Part shown: in pieces, positions 1 through 12,075 of the stretch
How the letters are laid out: each line of letters opens with the position of its first letter
Numbering within the stretch: position 1 is the first letter of the stretch
Origin: Lunularia cruciata
Taxonomy: Eukaryota; Streptophyta; Marchantiopsida; Lunulariales; Lunulariaceae
Direction: 5' to 3'
Length of the DNA: 64,000 nucleotides
NCBI GenBank assembly: GCA_948567375.1
Contig: OX419756.1
Span: forward strand, 11,103,001 to 11,167,000
Made by a program: the position numbers and the translations under genes
The notes under the pieces: model-generated
Databases searched by the model: none
Told to the model about the DNA's origin: nothing
What the model saw: the letters and a program-made list of their open reading frames with translations, nothing else

Positions 1-1247
1 CCACGTCCACCTGAGAGGAAGGGGCCACGACGGATGAGCACCTGCCATGTGGAAAAGCGCCGGCCAGGTCTGTCTGTCGGTCAGGTGGTCTGGCTGTCTG
101 TCTATTATAATTTACAACTGGCGAGAAGGCAAAGGCTTGAATATTCTTCTAGTAGCCACTCCACCCCTTCAACCACTTGACTCGAGGTGAAGTGAACTGA
201 ATGGAAGTGGTGTAAGGTACGTACTTACTACTAGTGCGGGGCTAGAACACTGGTTCAGTGTACTGCAGTGCTGCTGCTGCTGCTTCTGCGGATCTCTGGT
301 GGAATCAGAAGAGAAGGAGAAGAAGATAAGGAAAGGATTCAAAGTTATGGTTGAGTTGCGAGTGAAATTGTGAATTCAGTGGCGAGTTTGGAGCTCGTTA
401 AAGAACCTGTCGCGCTTCCGACCGGCGGTTGCATTAATTTGCCGGCGACAACTCTGCTCACATACGTCTCACGTGGTCTTTATGCTGACATATATTAGGC
501 CAGTGAAGATGGATGGAGCTCTGGCTGTAGTTACTGGGGGAGGCGACGACTCCTTTTCACAGAAACTCAGGGACTCAAACTGACAAAGAAACACCATGGT
601 TGTCCGGACCTCCTCTTCAGCTCTCGCTCTCAGTCCTATCCTTGGAGGAAATCTGGCTGACTGACTGGCTGACTACTACTACGGGGAGTGAGGTTGAGAG
701 AGAGAGAGAGGGAGGCGGAGGAGATGGAGGAAGAACAACAGTGAGGGAGTGAGACAGACAGGCATATAGGCACAGTGGAAGGGGAGAGGGAGAGCAGGAG
801 GGGAGAGGGGAGGAAAAGTGGTCGAAGAGACTTCCATTTGTTCGAAGGGAAGGAAAAAAAGGCGACCAAAAATACGGTGGGGGACGGATGAAAGGTGGGA
901 GGTGATGAGAAGAAGGGGAGAAGAGGAAAGAAGGAGGGGAGAGGAAAAGGAAAAGGGAGCATCAGGATCAGCAGCAGGAGGAGGTGTTGCTGGTAGTGGA
1001 AGTGGGGAGGACGAGGAAGGAAGCGGAAACATAAGACAATTGTTGCTGCTGAGGATGGATGGGACGAGAGAAGAAGAAGAAAAGAGTGCTGCGGCCAGTT
1101 AGCTCCCCTGCTGGTGCTGCCGGTAGTTGTGGTGCAGTTTTATCGCCTCGTAAAACGGCACGTCAGCGCACGACACTCATTGGATGTGAACTGTTTGCTG
1201 CACGTTTTCTCAGGGGTTAATCTCAAGCAAGCTCCGAGGGGCTTGTT

Positions 1248-1329
<82 letters not shown>

Positions 1330-2107
1330 GGAGGGACAGAGTGGAACACCCCTGTTGTTGCGTATGTGGCGAGGCTGAGGAGAAAAGCCTCAAGGAGAGG
1401 GAGGGCCAGGCCGAGCCTCAGAGTGGGGTGTGGGGGTTGGTTGTTTCTCTCGGTGGGCTCGGCACTCAAAGTAGTAGCTTACTCGAGGAATGGGCATGGT
1501 GCAGCAGCAGGCCTTGCGGGTTTACATGACGAGCATTGGTTAGCCAAGTTCTCTCTATGTACATAATTCTTCTTCTTCTGATCTAGTTTTGTTACATTTT
1601 ATTCTTCTGGAGATTTTTCTATATATTTATTTCGTGAGCGGACGACATCCATTGCGGAATGCCATCAATCGAGCAACAGTTTTCCTCTGCACAGACGTAT
1701 GCACCTCACATTTTCCTGGAGAGGACTACGCACGAGAGATAGTAGGGGAGGAGAGGAGAGGAGAGAGAGAGAATGTCGACCCTGTTCAATCAATTCCGGA
1801 TGCCGCGGCGTGCATGAGAGGTTCTATCGCTGCCTGATTGACTCTACAATTTCTCCGGTCAAGGATCATGTAGAGGTGTCCTCCCAACTTATCGATCTCC
1901 TCACTTGAGAGAACAGCAAAGTTCCATTTTCTTTCGTCTGTCACGGAGTGGCAGAAGGAGGAGGAGAAGAAGAAGAAGAAGAGAGCGAGTGGAGGAGGAT
2001 TAGGAGGGGGAGGAATAGGAACAGGAGAGGGAGGGATAGCGAGTGAGTGAAAGAGAGAAGATAAAGACAGATTTCTTTCCCGGTTGAGACAAAAATCAGA
2101 GCCAGTG
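1..2107 (+). promoter_or_regulatory. Upstream region and leader of the OVATE family gene
   Basis: This stretch lies directly upstream of the OVATE gene and holds no convincing coding sequence. From about 680 to 2060 the + strand is strongly purine-rich, with GA, GGA and GAAGAA runs, and open frames here on either strand are low-complexity products of that bias. Several short upstream ATGs occur; for example one at 1773 opens a 14-codon frame. If transcribed, they would be upstream ORFs that could damp translation of the main frame. No TATA box stands out at a defensible distance and the transcription start cannot be placed. Confidence 0.55.
1248..1319 (+). repeat. (GA)n microsatellite in the OVATE upstream region
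   Basis: This is a nearly pure GA dinucleotide run of about 36 units ending in GCGAGCGAGCG. It lies inside a wider purine-rich tract. GA repeats near plant transcription starts are targets of GAGA-binding (BBR/BPC) factors, so a regulatory role is possible, but that is inference from the motif alone. Confidence 0.9.
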
Positions 2108-4267
2108 ATGTTGGCAAGTAGTACCAGCATCAGCCTTGCCATGTCAAGTGGCAATAGGCCTCAACGCTTCAAATTGTCTTTGCCATTTCTACATAAGAAG
2201 AAGAAAAGGCAGAATTTACTGCAGAACAATCCTGTTGCTCAGCCACTAGATAGAGATCTACCGGAAACAGGCGGTCTCGGGGATACATTGCAAGATATCG
2301 CTGAAGAAAATGAGGAGCAACTCCACGATGGTCGGAATGGTCGTAGTATACTAGACGAGAGTTCAGATGACGACGATGGGCTCGAAAACGATGATGGAAC
2401 CCAAGCCGAGGATAATGATGATGAGAATTTGACCGTAGCTCTCGTTCCCAAGTATCTCGCTCCTATTCAGCTTCAAAACATCAAAAGTCCCGTGAGCTAC
2501 AAGACCTTTGATATCGGTTTTCCTCCCTCGATTTCGTCCCCTTCGACCAGGAGAAAAAGCAAGACTTCTTCCCCCAGAGGATTCGACCATCAACATCAAC
2601 CGACGACATCCGGTGCTCTCTCTTCAGCTCCCCACATGACAACAACAGGTGTTGGCTGCAAGAGCTGGATGAAGACCAGGTGCGGCTACGGTAGTTGCTC
2701 CAAACAGATAGACCTGGAGAAGAACCTCCACAGCCGAGAGAGTACTCGACAGGGCCACCATAGTGATAGGTCGGGACACAGTAGGAGACGGACCAGCTCT
2801 CGAGCCAAATCATCGTCCATGGATCCCAACTCCTGGGAGAGGGAAAGCGAATGGAGCGTGCTAGCAGAAGTAGAGAACGATGTGGTGAAGAAGAAGGTGG
2901 TTTCGAGGAAAAAAAGGGGGCACAAGAAGTCCAGCAAGCTCGCGCCATCTCCTGGTTTTTCTCCCACTCAATGCGTACGTTCCAGTGTCCCGGAGGTAAC
3001 CAAATCCTCCTCCTTACGAGATCCCTACGAGGAGGTACGCGAGGCAGCCAAGTACGACATCCCTGCGCAGCGTCCTGATCAGCATCACCTCAGAGCAGTT
3101 GAAGTTGACTGCAGTGGAGGTTCCCATCTGCTAACCACTTCCACCGATGTGGAAGTCAATTCAGCTGAGGAGAGGATACACCCCTGGGAGAGATCATACT
3201 CTTCTCCTTCTAGTGACGACGAACTCTTCACCACCTCCTTTGAGCTAGAAGCCCAGGGCAAAACTCGAACGAAGAAGTGGACGTCCAACTCTAGTGATGA
3301 TACCACTACGGAAGGCAGGCATCGGCGTCCGGGCTCTCATGGCAGATCTAGGAGCACCTGGTCCAGGGACAGTACGAGAACCGTTGCAGCAGCTGAGGGA
3401 GGAGACAGAGGAGGAGATGATATTGTCGAAATACAGAAATCTAGGGGAACGAAGAAAGGATCCAGGATCATTTTCTTATCGACTCCTCCTCGACCTAAAG
3501 AGCTGGGTATGGATGAAGATGACGATGATGAACAACCGCAACCAGGCCCAGGTACCATTGTTAAAGGGTCCAGTGATCGGTATGGGGATTATTGCAAATT
3601 AGAATCAGTAACCAAGGAGCCGAGGTATGAGAAAAGCTTCAGCACCACGGGGTATAAGGGAACCGAGGGAGATTTGGAAGCTAATGCAAAAGCATGGGGG
3701 AAGCTGGATCTGAGGGCAATTAGAGGGGGAGATTCGAACGAGACGAGCATCAGGGAGTTGCCAATGGTGTCGAGATCCTTGACCAAAGAACCTCGCCACA
3801 TCGACGTGCATATTGAAGACCAGATTTGTAACCTTAGGCTAGAGAGTGATGTCTCGGACAGTTCTCAAGGGAAGTCGTACAGCTCGCGAGGAGGTTCAAG
3901 ACGGCATGCGAAGACTTTATCGTCTAGTAAATCTGTGGATCAGGAAAAGCCATCGAAGAAGAAGAAGGGGAGCAACAACAGCAGGAGAAGGAAAGGGCGA
4001 AGGAGCAAGGCTCCACCGCCTCTTCTTCCGAATGATTTGCATGGTAAGGTGAAAGAAAGCGTGGCTGTGGTAAAATCGTCCTACGACCCGTACACCGACT
4101 TCCGGGATTCTATGGTGGAGATGATTGTGGAGAAAGAGATTCAAGGAGCGGGGGACTTGGAGGAGCTGCTCAGGTGTTATTTGTCCCTCAATTCTGCAGA
4201 GTACCATTCGGTGATTGTGAAGGTCTTTGCTGATGTATGGCGAGAGCTGTTCGCTGACAACCTTTGA
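2108..4267 (+). CDS. OFP: OVATE family protein (transcriptional repressor), unusually long
   Basis: A single uninterrupted frame of 719 codons. The family call rests on the C-terminal OVATE domain, residues about 660-719, beginning DPYTDFRDSMVEMI and containing LEELLRCYLSLN and VFADVWRELF. OVATE proteins are plant-specific nuclear repressors that bind TALE homeodomain and TRM proteins and affect organ shape. Near the N-terminus is GNRPQRFKLSLPF (residues 15-27), followed by a KKKKR cluster. An acidic Asp/Glu stretch lies at 83-106 and a basic Lys/Arg-rich likely nuclear localisation signal at about 614-634. The region between is Ser/Arg-rich and probably disordered. Angiosperm members are usually 200-400 residues, so this one is long. 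The frame is open upstream to a TTG at 2084, but 2108 is the first ATG. The ATG at 2141 (MSSGNRPQRF) is an equally plausible start because conserved sequence begins just after it. No intron is needed. Confidence 0.93.
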   Translation: MLASSTSISLAMSSGNRPQRFKLSLPFLHKKKKRQNLLQNNPVAQPLDRDLPETGGLGDTLQDIAEENEEQLHDGRNGRSILDESSDDDDGLENDDGTQAEDNDDENLTVALVPKYLAPIQLQNIKSPVSYKTFDIGFPPSISSPSTRRKSKTSSPRGFDHQHQPTTSGALSSAPHMTTTGVGCKSWMKTRCGYGSCSKQIDLEKNLHSRESTRQGHHSDRSGHSRRRTSSRAKSSSMDPNSWERESEWSVLAEVENDVVKKKVVSRKKRGHKKSSKLAPSPGFSPTQCVRSSVPEVTKSSSLRDPYEEVREAAKYDIPAQRPDQHHLRAVEVDCSGGSHLLTTSTDVEVNSAEERIHPWERSYSSPSSDDELFTTSFELEAQGKTRTKKWTSNSSDDTTTEGRHRRPGSHGRSRSTWSRDSTRTVAAAEGGDRGGDDIVEIQKSRGTKKGSRIIFLSTPPRPKELGMDEDDDDEQPQPGPGTIVKGSSDRYGDYCKLESVTKEPRYEKSFSTTGYKGTEGDLEANAKAWGKLDLRAIRGGDSNETSIRELPMVSRSLTKEPRHIDVHIEDQICNLRLESDVSDSSQGKSYSSRGGSRRHAKTLSSSKSVDQEKPSKKKKGSNNSRRRKGRRSKAPPPLLPNDLHGKVKESVAVVKSSYDPYTDFRDSMVEMIVEKEIQGAGDLEELLRCYLSLNSAEYHSVIVKVFADVWRELFADNL

Positions 4268-5310
4268 GGTTCTTGCAATTAGTGTATCAATTCCATCCAT
4301 TCATGCTCACATTCTTACAACATCAACCTCAAGCAAGGGTGAAGTATATAACAACATGACCGCCACGAGCATGAGATCTCACTACTCCCCTGTGCAGCGA
4401 GAGATATGGCTAGACAAGAGACTTCCAGCTCGTTGGACTCTGGTGTCAGTCAGACATTATAAGATGGCCCCTTCTTTAGCTTCTACCGTAGACGACCATG
4501 ATGGTCAAGTTCTATACTCTACTTCTGTACCGGGCCTCGACAAGTGCAATGTCAGCAGCGAAATTTCGACCTGTACAATATTGTCCAGATCTGCACGATT
4601 GAGGCAGACTAAGAGCTGTATAGAGCATGAAGCTAACGCATGGCCCGCCCGCCCGCCCGCCCGCCCGCCCGCCCAACCTCGACCTCAGTCGTTGGCCCGA
4701 CGCTGATGAAGCAATCATCGTGTACAATCAATCAAAAGTCGTTGGGGATTAAATTATGTCGTCCGTTTTCGTGGAAGTGAACTTTGGACAGAGAAACCTG
4801 CCAGTAGTACACCCGTTGTTTTTCAAGAGTGCCTGTTAAAATGAAACGCTTTACGACTACTGCGCTATTTAGCTAGCAAGCATTCCTCAATAACTGGTCC
4901 GTAGGCAGAAGCAAAGCATTGATGGATGAAGATTCCGACTGCGACCATTCGTTGAGATATTCACATTTGTATTTACTTCCATCTACACGAGTTTGTTAGT
5001 AGAGAAAGTTGAAGCGTTGTCTTCTAATTCAGAGGCTCAAACTCCATCAGGGCTGGTCAGCACTCAATGACATACGCCAAACCTTCTGCCAGACCTCTTC
5101 AAGTGTGATGATGATGACGATCCCTATAGGATAGTAGTGCGTAGTCTCTTTCCTCTTATTTGGAGTTGTTCAAGATTCGGCTCCAGGTTCGCAGTGTACT
5201 CCCCTACGGTTGACATACTTTGTACACACAATTGCTCTTGAATGCTACTACATTAGACGCATGATTTGACATGTTCATGTGATTAAGCTACTGGAAATAA
5301 ACTTCTTCCT
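4268..5310 (+). other. Probable 3' untranslated region of the OVATE gene
   Basis: No coding sequence is recognisable. The first good polyadenylation hexamer, AATAAA, lies at 5296-5301, about 1 kb past the stop, so the transcript may end near 5320. Plant poly(A) signals are loose, so earlier ends are possible. The region includes a CCCG tetranucleotide run at 4643-4674. Confidence 0.4.
4643..4674 (+). repeat. (CCCG)n tetranucleotide run in the OVATE 3' region
   Basis: About eight CCCG units in a row. The - strand reads as consecutive GGGC units, which fits the pattern for G-quadruplex formation, while the + strand (the sense strand of the transcript) is C-rich. This is a direct sequence observation; any structural role is inference. 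Confidence 0.85.
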
Positions 5311-7720
5311 CGCTCCGTGCCTCATCAGGTTTCAATTCACGGGCTTCCTGTCATCAAGAAGATCTTGTTGGCTGAGCTCGTTTTCTTAATCTGTTGCTTC
5401 AATTAGTGGAGGTTCTGCCTTTCTCGTCTAGTTTTTTGTCTCTGAAGATTTAACTGCAACAATGCAGCGACACCCAGTCTCCACACAAAGCTGTAGGAGT
5501 ATAACTGCTTATCTCATGCTAACACTCAACCCGAGAATTTGGGCTCCGGATCTCACTCAATTTATAACACAAGGGACTACACGATATCCATAGGTCACAG
5601 GTGTCTACTGCTTTTTGAGATTATAATCTGCGGCTGGTGATATTCTCACTGGCCCGGAGTATTGAGTAGACGTTTCAGGACAGAACCAAATGAACCACAT
5701 GACTCAGTGGCATTCTGGATAATCAATTTGATCCCTAGCGGAGGAATATGTGTGCCTCGCTGTTGTGTATATACAGTACATGGAACATGTGCATGGAAGC
5801 TCTCGAAGTCGACCTTCACGTGTATCAATTGAGATTTTTCCTCATAAAGTTTTTGATGTTTAGGTAAACTCCCTGCGATTGAGAGGGCCATTTCAAAAAT
5901 ACGTCAATCGCAAGGATACATACATACAGTAGTTCTGTGGTTGTCGTCAGTCCTTCATCCATAGATGCTTTGCTTCTCCTCTATCCACCACAATCAGCAC
6001 AGTTGGCATGGATTCCTTAATTTCTCCTTTCGCGTGCATCTTTGTTCGTCTTCAACGAAGAATTCATCTACATCATGCTTTAACTTCTAGCAGTTGCAGT
6101 TGCGATTTACGGGTGAAAACACGACATGGATTCGTCATGTCAAGGTAACGCCTGGCTACTTTCTGTTTTCCACTTGCAGCACGAGAAGGACGCCGGCTCC
6201 ATGAACCGACGACCACCATGGACAAAACTGTTTTGAGAGGGTTAAAGCCGACAGGCACAACCAACCGAACCTCTCGCTCACTAGAAGACGACGGCAAAGA
6301 AGCAGCAATAACACCTACGGTCCAAGGCCCCAGAATAAAAACCTGTCTCCATCCAGTGAAGAAGCATTTCCATGAAATCAAATCACTGCCTTCGTGGACA
6401 TCTCTTGTATGTCTCTTTCCTGTACTACTTTGTTCAGTATTCGAGGTGCTAGTTTGTTCAACTATAATCGCATCGAACCAACAAAGAGATTTGACATTGA
6501 AATTCGCTACTTAGCCGCAACCTAGTGCTGAGACAGCTGATCTTTGTTGTGAGAACATGCTCGCCCCGCAACCAACCAGCTCATGCCCAGGTCATATGCT
6601 ACAGATTTACTTCTCTGTATATGACCTGCGATCGTCTTCAACTGTTGAAGTCAAAAGCGGAGATTGAATATTTCATCTAGTCAACTGGCGGGTTCAGTAT
6701 TGCATGCAGACGGGGAGTGCTGATGCACATGTCAAACGAAAGGTCTGAACAGTCGGAAATCTTCGACACCTAGCGCATGGCTCGTACTTGTCACTACATG
6801 TGGGACCACCTTTTTTTTTAACGCATTATTAAGGGACCCTGCTTGTGAGTTCGTCTTGTGCTTGAGCAGCTATGTCTTGTGATGGCTGCTCCGAAAAGTA
6901 AACATCAGTACTTTAGAGAAGGTTGGAGGTGGAGGGAGAGGAGTGTGCGACGTGCAGATTAGCTTCGAAATTTGTCATAGTGCACACGTTCGGATCGAAC
7001 ATGGTTCTATCGTTCGAACAACGCGAGCATCTGGACAAATTGAATGCTTGAAGTCTTGCTGCGATGCTATTGACCTTCGAATTTTAACGCTTTCACTGTG
7101 GTGGTGCTGTCTTTACATCAATGTCGATTTCTCGAGGGCTCCGGAGGGTCCGGGAGCCGGTTTGGGGCTGACCGGATGTTATTAGCTGATATCTCTAGCC
7201 AGAGTTTCTTCTAGAACATCAATTAATATAAGCCTTTATGTTGCTATAATGCTTGAGATATCTGTACCATTACTCGTTATCCTTGAGCTTAAGTACTGTT
7301 GTTCAGGTTGTCGGCCATGTCTTCTCCTCCGTGCCGTTGGGCCCGGGGATGCGCTTAAGTTTCGCTACCGCAAGTTCCCGGCATGTCGAACCCGGTGCAT
7401 GAAAAGCGTAATCAGAGATCCATCCATACGATGCTGGTCATGAGATTTCGAGACTTTACAAAAAAGCCCTTGATAACGAATAAAACATGTCCTTGCCGCA
7501 GTAAGACCCCCACGTGCTTCGAGTCTCTAGGATTCCTCTCTTCGGTGCTTGGGTTCAGTAGCTCAAGCATGCTCAAGGTTCTCAAGTTTAAAATCTGAGT
7601 GAATTGTGCACAGCTTACAAGGTTCTTTGGCTACTTAATCCCGTGATGGGACGCTTGATCTCCCTACAAGCCTGAGGGCCGTGGGGCCTTGAGCATTTCC
7701 TCTCATTACTATTGCTATCC
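5311..7720. other. Intergenic DNA without a recognisable gene
   Basis: Small open frames are present, the longest being 98 codons at 6218-6514 (+), but none has recognisable domains, a supporting splice structure or a good leader. The 6218 frame has a genuine ATG and a late hydrophobic stretch and could be a short protein, though chance is equally likely. Nothing else stands out. Confidence 0.5.
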
Positions 7721-7724
7721 ATCA

Positions 7725-8137
7725 CGCTTCACGACCCTCAAGGAACGATGAAATGATTGACAAAAGCGGCACTCATTGACTAAGATGTTGATGGGAAATT
7801 TGCCCTGGTTTCTAATTGCAGCCTTGAAACTAGATGAGGTTCTAACTTACCTGGTAGAAACGGCTTTCTATCTCGCTTCACGAGTGAATAGATTGTTTAC
7901 GATCACTCATTGACTTGAGAAACCCGATGGAGAATTTATGCCCATGCCCAAATTTGCAACAGTTGAGTGCGTCAACATAAAGAATCAAGGTAACATCTTC
8001 CATGTCGCTTCACGAATGAATTGACTCCTAACTGTGACTCATTAACTCGAAAACTTGATGGCGAACTTATGCCCAACTTGTAACTGGAGTCATGAATCAG
8101 TTATTGTCACCACATCTAAAGAATCCAGGTAAAATGT
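7725..8137. repeat. Three diverged tandem copies, period about 130-150 bp
   Basis: Three related blocks start at the shared word CGCTTCACGA at about 7725, 7874 and 8006. Each continues with a version of CTCATTGACT, then a GATGG(A/G)(A/G)AAYTT box and TATGCCCA or its relative. Copies 2 and 3 are the most alike. This is an old tandem duplication with no coding content. Confidence 0.7.
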
Positions 8138-10875
8138 GTTGTGAAAACATTCTTCACCACACTACAAAGAAGAGCTCTTAGCGCGTCTCACTGCTTCCCA
8201 CTACAGAAGCTAAAGAGATCTGCATCAAGTTTCGAAGATCATGATTCTGATGCTACACCACTCCTAGAGGGATAAGTTTCTTCGAGTTTCTCCATCATCT
8301 CAACGTTTACGCGGGAAGTATGACATAATGTCGAGTTTTGAAGCCACCCACCTAGCCTATCCTTGTGTGCGAGTAGACTTTGAGATTCATTTCAATCTCA
8401 AAGTCGATCACCAGCTGATTCATCATTATCATCAAACCAAACTATGATATGACCAAACTATCATCCGCATTAAATTTCTATTGTTCCCAAGAGCACCGAA
8501 CAATACATTAGGGCGTTTCAGATTCAAGATTTTCACTTCCCGTAACTTTCCCAAAAAAAATTATATGGATATTTAAAAACTTGCATGTGGGTACAAGCGC
8601 GAGGGGTACTTTGATATTTTATTGAAATTGTACAAGGGATTTCTTATGTGTCTGAATGAACCCGCAACTCTTAAGGCGAATTAAATGGAGTAATTTGGAT
8701 TTGAAATGGTACATGTCTCATTTGGGAGAAACTTCAAATTTGAAATGGTACACTTGTTGCTATAGGGAAAGAACGCATGGAAGAAGAGAGGGTTCACGAT
8801 TGTGTTCACATTTCTTTAAGAGAATCATGCAAAGCAATTTCTGTTGACAGTCTTAGAAATGTATGACAGTCTTGATAGTTTTCAGAACTCTGTTGGATGT
8901 TCTCTCCTCTCGGTGGGTGTAAAGTACATGATGGGAGGTGTAAATTTTATTTTGGAAGGGTGAATGGGACGTTGGTTCAACGAGAGGTGATAAATTTCAT
9001 GAATGGTGGTTGGAGTGTCGGTTTGTATGAATATGATAGTTCGTTTCATGAATACACGTAGATTTCATGGTGAATAGCTTGATTCAATAAAATTTATAAA
9101 TGGGAGTGGTGGATGATACACCAAAGCTTGCAGGATTTATAGGTATAATATATCTTGGATAAGCCTATAAAAAAGTAAAGGAGTGAACTGAACATATGAA
9201 TTCATAGTTTAGATTTTAAATTGTGAATTCATAGTTTAGACTTTAGACTTTATGTTCATATAAGAAGCTGGAGAGGAATAGAGTTTTAAAGGAAGGAATC
9301 GGTGAGGGGGAGTGAATTGCAAACTCGTGAAGGCTTAGGGAGAGTAAGAAATCCAGATTAAATGAGAAGTGGGGAAGAGCAGGAATCAAAACCACACATC
9401 GAGCATTCAAAGGGAAGGAGGACAAAGGGCAAAGTTCACATTTTATAGGGATTCAAGGGAAAAAAAGGAGTGCAAAGTGGAATTTGAGGCAAAGGAAGGA
9501 GAAGATTACACCTCAACAAACAACAAATAGAAATTTGGGTGAACATGGTTTCATAGAGACATAGAAGAGGGATTGAGAGGGAGAGGATTTGAGCTCAAAG
9601 CATTTAAAGAGATAGGACTGTAGAACATTTCAAAATGAGACCTGCAATCAGGTTATTGGAATAGGAGGGGTCTATTGGCACGGGAAGTTGAATAGGGCAG
9701 AGAGTTGAATTGTACAAGAGACAAGACCATTGCAGAGGACTTGAGGAGAGTGGAAGAAAGGAGAGAAAAGCATTGCTGATGAAATTCTAGATTACGAGAA
9801 ACTATGGAATATGCAAAACATGGAGGATTTCAATAAAGGGATTTGGATAATAGATTTCCATTTCCATGCAAACTATTATACTTGGATCAAATGGAATTAG
9901 TTAGATGAGAATCAAGTGAGGAAGGTGGTAGAAACAATCCGTGAAGTAGACCTGGTTTACTTAGGGTAAAAGTCATTCTTGGGATAGAATACCCTACACG
10001 GACTGTAAGATTTCTCTTCCAATTTTGTTGTGCAATTTCTATTTCTCAATTTTTGCAATTGCTCTTTCAATGTTTGCAATTTATGTCTGAATGTTTTGTC
10101 TTTGCAATTTTTGTTCAAATGTTTTGTTTGCAATTTCTCTTCAAATTTTACAAGCTGTTGTCCTTGTTCCTTCTCCCATCCTAAACCTTAAATCCAAAAC
10201 CCTAACCCATCCCGAATGAACCTCAAAATGACCCCATTGATTCTTCCTTTGGAACTAATGAACCATGTTTTTGTTTAGTTCCCCATCCCGCTCTTGGTGT
10301 AATAGTTGAGAAGCACACAAGATAGAAACTTAAGAAACACACAAGATTGGAACTCTCAAAAAACTCAAATGTTCCAAAGGAGCACCTTGTCTTTATTATA
10401 TAACAAAGAGGATCCCCTCAAAAGGAACTACACTCTTAGATTAGCCGTATGGATTTGGGAGATATTTTTCCTTATCTTATTTGGTTGGTCAAATATGCTT
10501 CACAAAAGAGAATCTTTGAGGAATATTTTTTTGTACAAAACTCAAAACAACATGGGTGAGGTACCATTGGACAAATCTCAATGAGACAAACAGGGAGGAC
10601 AGAAGGCACCACATTCTTTCTTAAAGAAGGAAATGCTTGTTCCCTTGGAAGGAAGGGAGGTAAGATTTTATTTTTTGAGGCCCAATCTTTTTGTTTAGGC
10701 CTCCAAAATTTACTACGAAGTTTTAGGTGTGTTTTTGATTTCTACCCTATTAGTGGAAGTCCTCTTTTGGTGACTCATCTATTTAATCTACTTAGAACAT
10801 CATGTATAATATCTCTATCTCTCAAGCCAATTTTCACCTATAGTTAATATTCTAGCTAATGATATTAAACCCGGT
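8138..10875. other. AT-rich intergenic DNA
   Basis: No gene is supported. Between about 9180 and 9850 the + strand is rich in GAA/GGA words. Between 10010 and 10140 the word TTTGCAATTT recurs several times. At 10195-10215 a degenerate telomere-like run (CCTAAACCTTAAATCC) precedes a block that loosely resembles the sequence after the better telomere-like array at 10876. An 88- and a 92-codon frame at 10306-10847 are AT-rich and have no recognisable family. Confidence 0.45.
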
Positions 10876-10904
10876 CCCAAACCCTAAACCCTAAACCCTA
10901 ACCC
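10876..10904 (+). repeat. Short interstitial telomere-like repeat (CCCTAAA)n
   Basis: Three to four consecutive CCCTAAA units, the complement of the plant telomere repeat TTTAGGG. At under 30 bp it is an interstitial short array, not a chromosome end. Such patches arise by repair or occur in promoters as telo-boxes; no gene follows it here. Confidence 0.85.
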
Positions 10905-11617
10905 ACCCCCAAAAAATCTCATAATAACCCTGTTATTTCTCATGTCATTTTTTCCTTACAAAGGGAACCAATGACCCCTTGTTTTTGGATTTCCTCCATG
11001 GCGATAAAGTCTTATTCTACTCTCATTTCTCTTACACAAAAATAAAATGTTGATATTAAAATATTATATCATTTATAGATTGCCTTAGAATCAGATTAAA
11101 ACATTATTACTTTTTATTGATACATTAAACTATTATAATTCAGAAAGACATTTCTGTTCCAAGGATTTCTTTTATCCAATCCAATGTACAAGTGCATTGT
11201 AACAACACCCAACTGGTAATCAGATTTATCAAATTTAAAAATTTTCGTGAGATTAATTTAATAGATTATTGGTCCCATTTCAAAATACATTTAACTGATT
11301 TTCTCTTTATGATAAATACTCAAAAATTTGATGATCAATCTTCCCGTCAAAGGTGAGTTTTTTCAATTTTGACGACATCACCGACTATTACTCCAAATTG
11401 CTGGTGCTCCCGGGTCTTGGATCAGCAGCTAAGATATAAAGATCTGAAATTCAACTCTCTAGTTAAGTTACAAGAATTTTAATTCCAACCCTTTTGTTTG
11501 TATATAGCTCTTAATGAACCTCTTCCTAGCAAGTTGGTTCCGGACCAACACCGTTCATGTAAAAAGGTTTTTGAACGAACCCCTTCCAAGAAAGAAGAAT
11601 GGAGCACCCTCGTTCAT

Positions 11618-11646
11618 GGTTTCCATGAAAGGGTTTCATGGAAACC
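11618..11646. repeat. Perfect hairpin, 13-bp arms, 3-nt loop
   Basis: The arms GGTTTCCATGAAA (11618-11630) and TTTCATGGAAACC (11634-11646) are perfectly complementary, with GGG between them. It lies in non-coding AT-rich DNA and no flanking element is recognised. Confidence 0.85.
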
Positions 11647-11845
11647 CTTATGTTATAAGAGTGTGTTGGAAACACTCTCAAATTCAAAACCAGAAGTTTG
11701 GAACTTATCATAAATTCCATAAGTTTGGACAACTAACCTTTATCCATTCTAATATCACTCCAATACAATTTATCATTAATTCCACTACTACTCCATAATG
11801 TTAAACCCTAAACAACTATCTTTGAACTTTACTTCGATCCTAGCC

Positions 11846-12075
11846 ATTTAATCCAATCAGTCTACTTTTGACATGCGATAAAATAATTTCAACTATTTAA
11901 TCCAATCAAGCCACTTTTAACATGAGACTCCCTTCTCACAAATAATTTAAAGCATTTAAAATACACTCAGGCCACTTCTAACATGTGACTTCTTTCTCAC
12001 AAATAATTTGAAACTTCTAATCCAATAAAGTTACTTCTAAAGTTTCTAATCCAATCAAATTATTTATAACATTTT
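11846..12075. repeat. Diverged short tandem repeats, period about 60-75 bp
   Basis: Successive blocks share the words ATCCAATCA, CCACTT(T/C)TAACATG, GACT(C/T)(C/T)(C/T)TTCTCACAAATAATTT and TTTAATCC. Three to four copies can be followed, with indels. There is no coding content, and the surroundings to about 12280 are extremely AT-rich. Confidence 0.6.

Noticed and set aside
636-1102. Open frames on both strands upstream of the OVATE gene
   Set aside because: They are low-complexity products of the purine-rich leader; most lack an ATG.
2239-3811. Minus-strand and alternative frames across the OVATE gene
   Set aside because: They are Ser-rich shadows of the OVATE coding sequence, without domains.
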